Translations under genes and position numbers: made by a program
In this document: positions 4,231-5,189 of the stretch, piece after piece
How the letters are laid out: every line of letters begins with the position of its first letter
Position numbering within the stretch: position 1 is the first letter of the stretch
DNA from: Syntrophorhabdus sp. PtaB.Bin184
GTDB lineage: Bacteria > Desulfobacterota > Syntrophorhabdia > Syntrophorhabdales > Syntrophorhabdaceae
NCBI GenBank assembly: GCA_002067555.1
Contig: MVQQ01000100.1
Coordinates: 1-5,189 of the forward strand
Direction of reading: 5' to 3'
DNA: 5,189 bases
The notes under the pieces: model-generated
What the model saw: only the letters and a program-made list of their open reading frames with translations
Told to the model about the DNA's origin: nothing
Databases searched by the model: none

Positions 4231-4262
4231 TATAATGTACTCCCGGCGGCGCGGCCCGCCGG
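4231..4262 (+). promoter_or_regulatory. -10-like box and GC hairpin between the nitroreductase and sixA genes
   Basis: TATAAT at 4231-4236 matches the -10 consensus, but no -35 box is recognisable 16-18 bases upstream. A perfect 7-bp hairpin CCGGCGG (4243-4249), 6-base loop, CCGCCGG (4256-4262) begins where transcription from this box would start. No T-tract follows, so it is not a standard terminator. It could stabilise or mark an mRNA end, or separate expression of the two genes. The role is uncertain. Confidence 0.35.
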
Positions 4263-4290
4263 AGATACCACAGGACAGGAAAGGACGACG

Positions 4291-4755
4291 ATGCTGCTCT
4301 ACCTTGTGCGCCATGGCGAAGCGAAGCGCGAGGACGAGGACCCCGAGCGGGGCCTCACGGACAACGGGATGAGGCATGCCCGGAGGATGGGCGAGTTCCT
4401 CGCTTTCATGGACGTCAGCCTCGACGCCGTCGTCCACAGCACGAAGAAGAGGGCCGCTGAAACGGCTCGGGCTCTCACGGAATCGATACGGCCCACCGCC
4501 GGTATCCGGGAGGAGAAGGGTCTCTCTCCCAACGACGACCCGGCGCCATGGGTCGAAAGGATAAATGCCATGACCGCCGACACCGCCATCGTCGGTCATC
4601 TCCCTTTCCTCGACAGGCTTCTCGGTCTTCTCGTTCTCGGTGACGCGGGGAGGACCATCATAGACTTCAGGCCGGCGGGAACGGTGTGCCTCAAGCCGTC
4701 GGGTGACGGAAGGTGGCTCATCGCCTGGGTACTTAGCCCCGAGGTGATCTGGTGA
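4291..4755 (+). CDS. sixA: SixA-like phosphohistidine phosphatase (154 aa)
   Basis: This is a histidine-phosphatase-superfamily enzyme of the short SixA branch, which removes phosphate from phosphohistidine on signalling or phosphotransfer proteins. The catalytic RHG motif is at residues 7-9 (LVRHGEAK), with His8 as nucleophile. LTDNGMRHARRMGEFL (22-37) and the SixA-typical HSTKKRAAETARAL (49-62, with Arg54) follow. The second catalytic His is His103 in IVGHLPFLDRLL. RPAGTVCL lies near 133-140. The length and early RHG match SixA rather than phosphoglycerate mutase. The ATG at 4291 follows a GGAAAGGA stretch. The stop overlaps the GTG of the rmuC-like gene, so the two are translationally coupled. 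The phosphorylated target is unknown here; in E. coli SixA acts on ArcB and on PTS-Ntr proteins. Confidence 0.88.
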   Translation: MLLYLVRHGEAKREDEDPERGLTDNGMRHARRMGEFLAFMDVSLDAVVHSTKKRAAETARALTESIRPTAGIREEKGLSPNDDPAPWVERINAMTADTAIVGHLPFLDRLLGLLVLGDAGRTIIDFRPAGTVCLKPSGDGRWLIAWVLSPEVIW

Positions 4756-5189
4756 GCTATCTCGCCCTTGTCATCGCCTTTATCGCGGGAGCGGCCCTGG
4801 GAGGCGTCGTCTTCTCCCTTGTTGTCACCTCCCGCGCGCGCGCCCGGCAGGCAGAGCTCGAGGCGAGGGCCGGGTCCGCCGAGGCGGTCGTCACCGAGCT
4901 GAGGCAGCAGTACCGTGAAGGCAGGGACGAAGTGACGCGGCTCCAGGGCGAGCTTGCCGGGGAGAGAGAGGCCAGGGTGCAGGCCATGACGAGGTGTGAA
5001 ACGCTGGACCTTCGGCTCAAGGAGGAGATGGAGCGTTTCGAGGCCGTAAGGAAGGAGCTCTCCGAAACCTTCAAGGCTCTTTCCCTCGACGCCCTCGCGT
5101 CCAACACGACAGAATTCAGGAAGTACGCCGACGAGTTCATGAAGCTTGCCGAGGAGAAGCTCAAGTCCCAGACGGCGGAAGGGAAAAAG
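4752..5189 (+). CDS. rmuC: RmuC-family protein, N-terminal part (cut by window edge)
   Basis: The frame starts with GTG at 4752-4754, overlapping the sixA TGA (GTGA), with GAGGTGAT at 4741-4748 as ribosome binding site. It stays open for 146 residues to the window end. Residues 3-25 form a single membrane-spanning segment (YLALVIAFIAGAALGG, then VVFSLVV). Residues about 28-105 are a long Glu/Arg/Ala-rich coiled coil. At 105-140 the sequence ETFKALSLDALASNTTEFRKYADEF, then MKLAEEKLKSQ, is the start of the RmuC nuclease-like domain; the catalytic part lies beyond the window. RmuC is known from E. coli as a factor limiting DNA inversions at short inverted repeats. The family call rests on the membrane anchor, coiled coil and this signature. 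A GTG start explains why an ATG-only search would miss the true N-terminus. Confidence 0.85.
   Translation, partial: MSYLALVIAFIAGAALGGVVFSLVVTSRARARQAELEARAGSAEAVVTELRQQYREGRDEVTRLQGELAGEREARVQAMTRCETLDLRLKEEMERFEAVRKELSETFKALSLDALASNTTEFRKYADEFMKLAEEKLKSQTAEGKK

Noticed and set aside
4757..5164. 135-residue minus-strand open frame, Ser-rich
   Set aside because: It is the antisense of the RmuC coiled coil; the Ser/Ala/Leu-rich pattern mirrors Glu/Arg codons on the other strand.

Overview
The window looks like chromosomal DNA of a Gram-negative, GC-rich bacterium. An outer-membrane porin with a Sec signal, a SixA-type phosphatase joined to rmuC, consensus sigma-70 promoters and a near-consensus sigma-54 promoter all point that way. 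The gene mix and protein style suggest Desulfobacterota ('Deltaproteobacteria'), but that placement is inference; no marker gene fixes the taxonomy.

Left part, minus strand (1-2400). Four genes read leftwards. From the left they are the start of a porin-like outer-membrane protein (cut by the window edge), an 89-residue protein of unknown function, a second 89-residue unknown protein rich in Cys, and a class I SAM-dependent methyltransferase. Each appears to have its own promoter. The porin has a weak promoter preceded by 11-bp-spaced TTTAAC repeats, as bound by PhoB/OmpR-type regulators. The first small protein has a TTGACA/17/TAATGT sigma-70 promoter. The Cys-rich protein has a sigma-54 (-24/-12) promoter. 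The methyltransferase has a TATAAT promoter with a palindrome at the predicted transcription start.

Middle (2400-3430). A plus-strand, toxin-first type II toxin-antitoxin operon of the HigB2/HigA2 (NadS) family has a perfect 6-3-6 dyad laid over its -10 box, and its toxin start codon falls at the predicted transcription start (leaderless). It converges on a minus-strand tRNA-Ala(GGC) gene. One hairpin with an A-run on the left and T-tracts on the right lies between them and can terminate both.

Right part, plus strand (3430-5189). A secreted SagB-type nitroreductase is followed by a SixA-like phosphohistidine phosphatase and the start of an RmuC-family protein whose GTG start overlaps the sixA stop codon. 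The last two are clearly translationally coupled. The nitroreductase sits 62 bases upstream of them and may or may not share the transcript.

There is no CRISPR array, insertion sequence or rRNA. The points most worth pursuing are the sigma-54-driven Cys-rich small protein, the 11-bp repeat operator upstream of the porin, and the leaderless toxin with its overlapping operator. No wholly new multi-gene system is evident.
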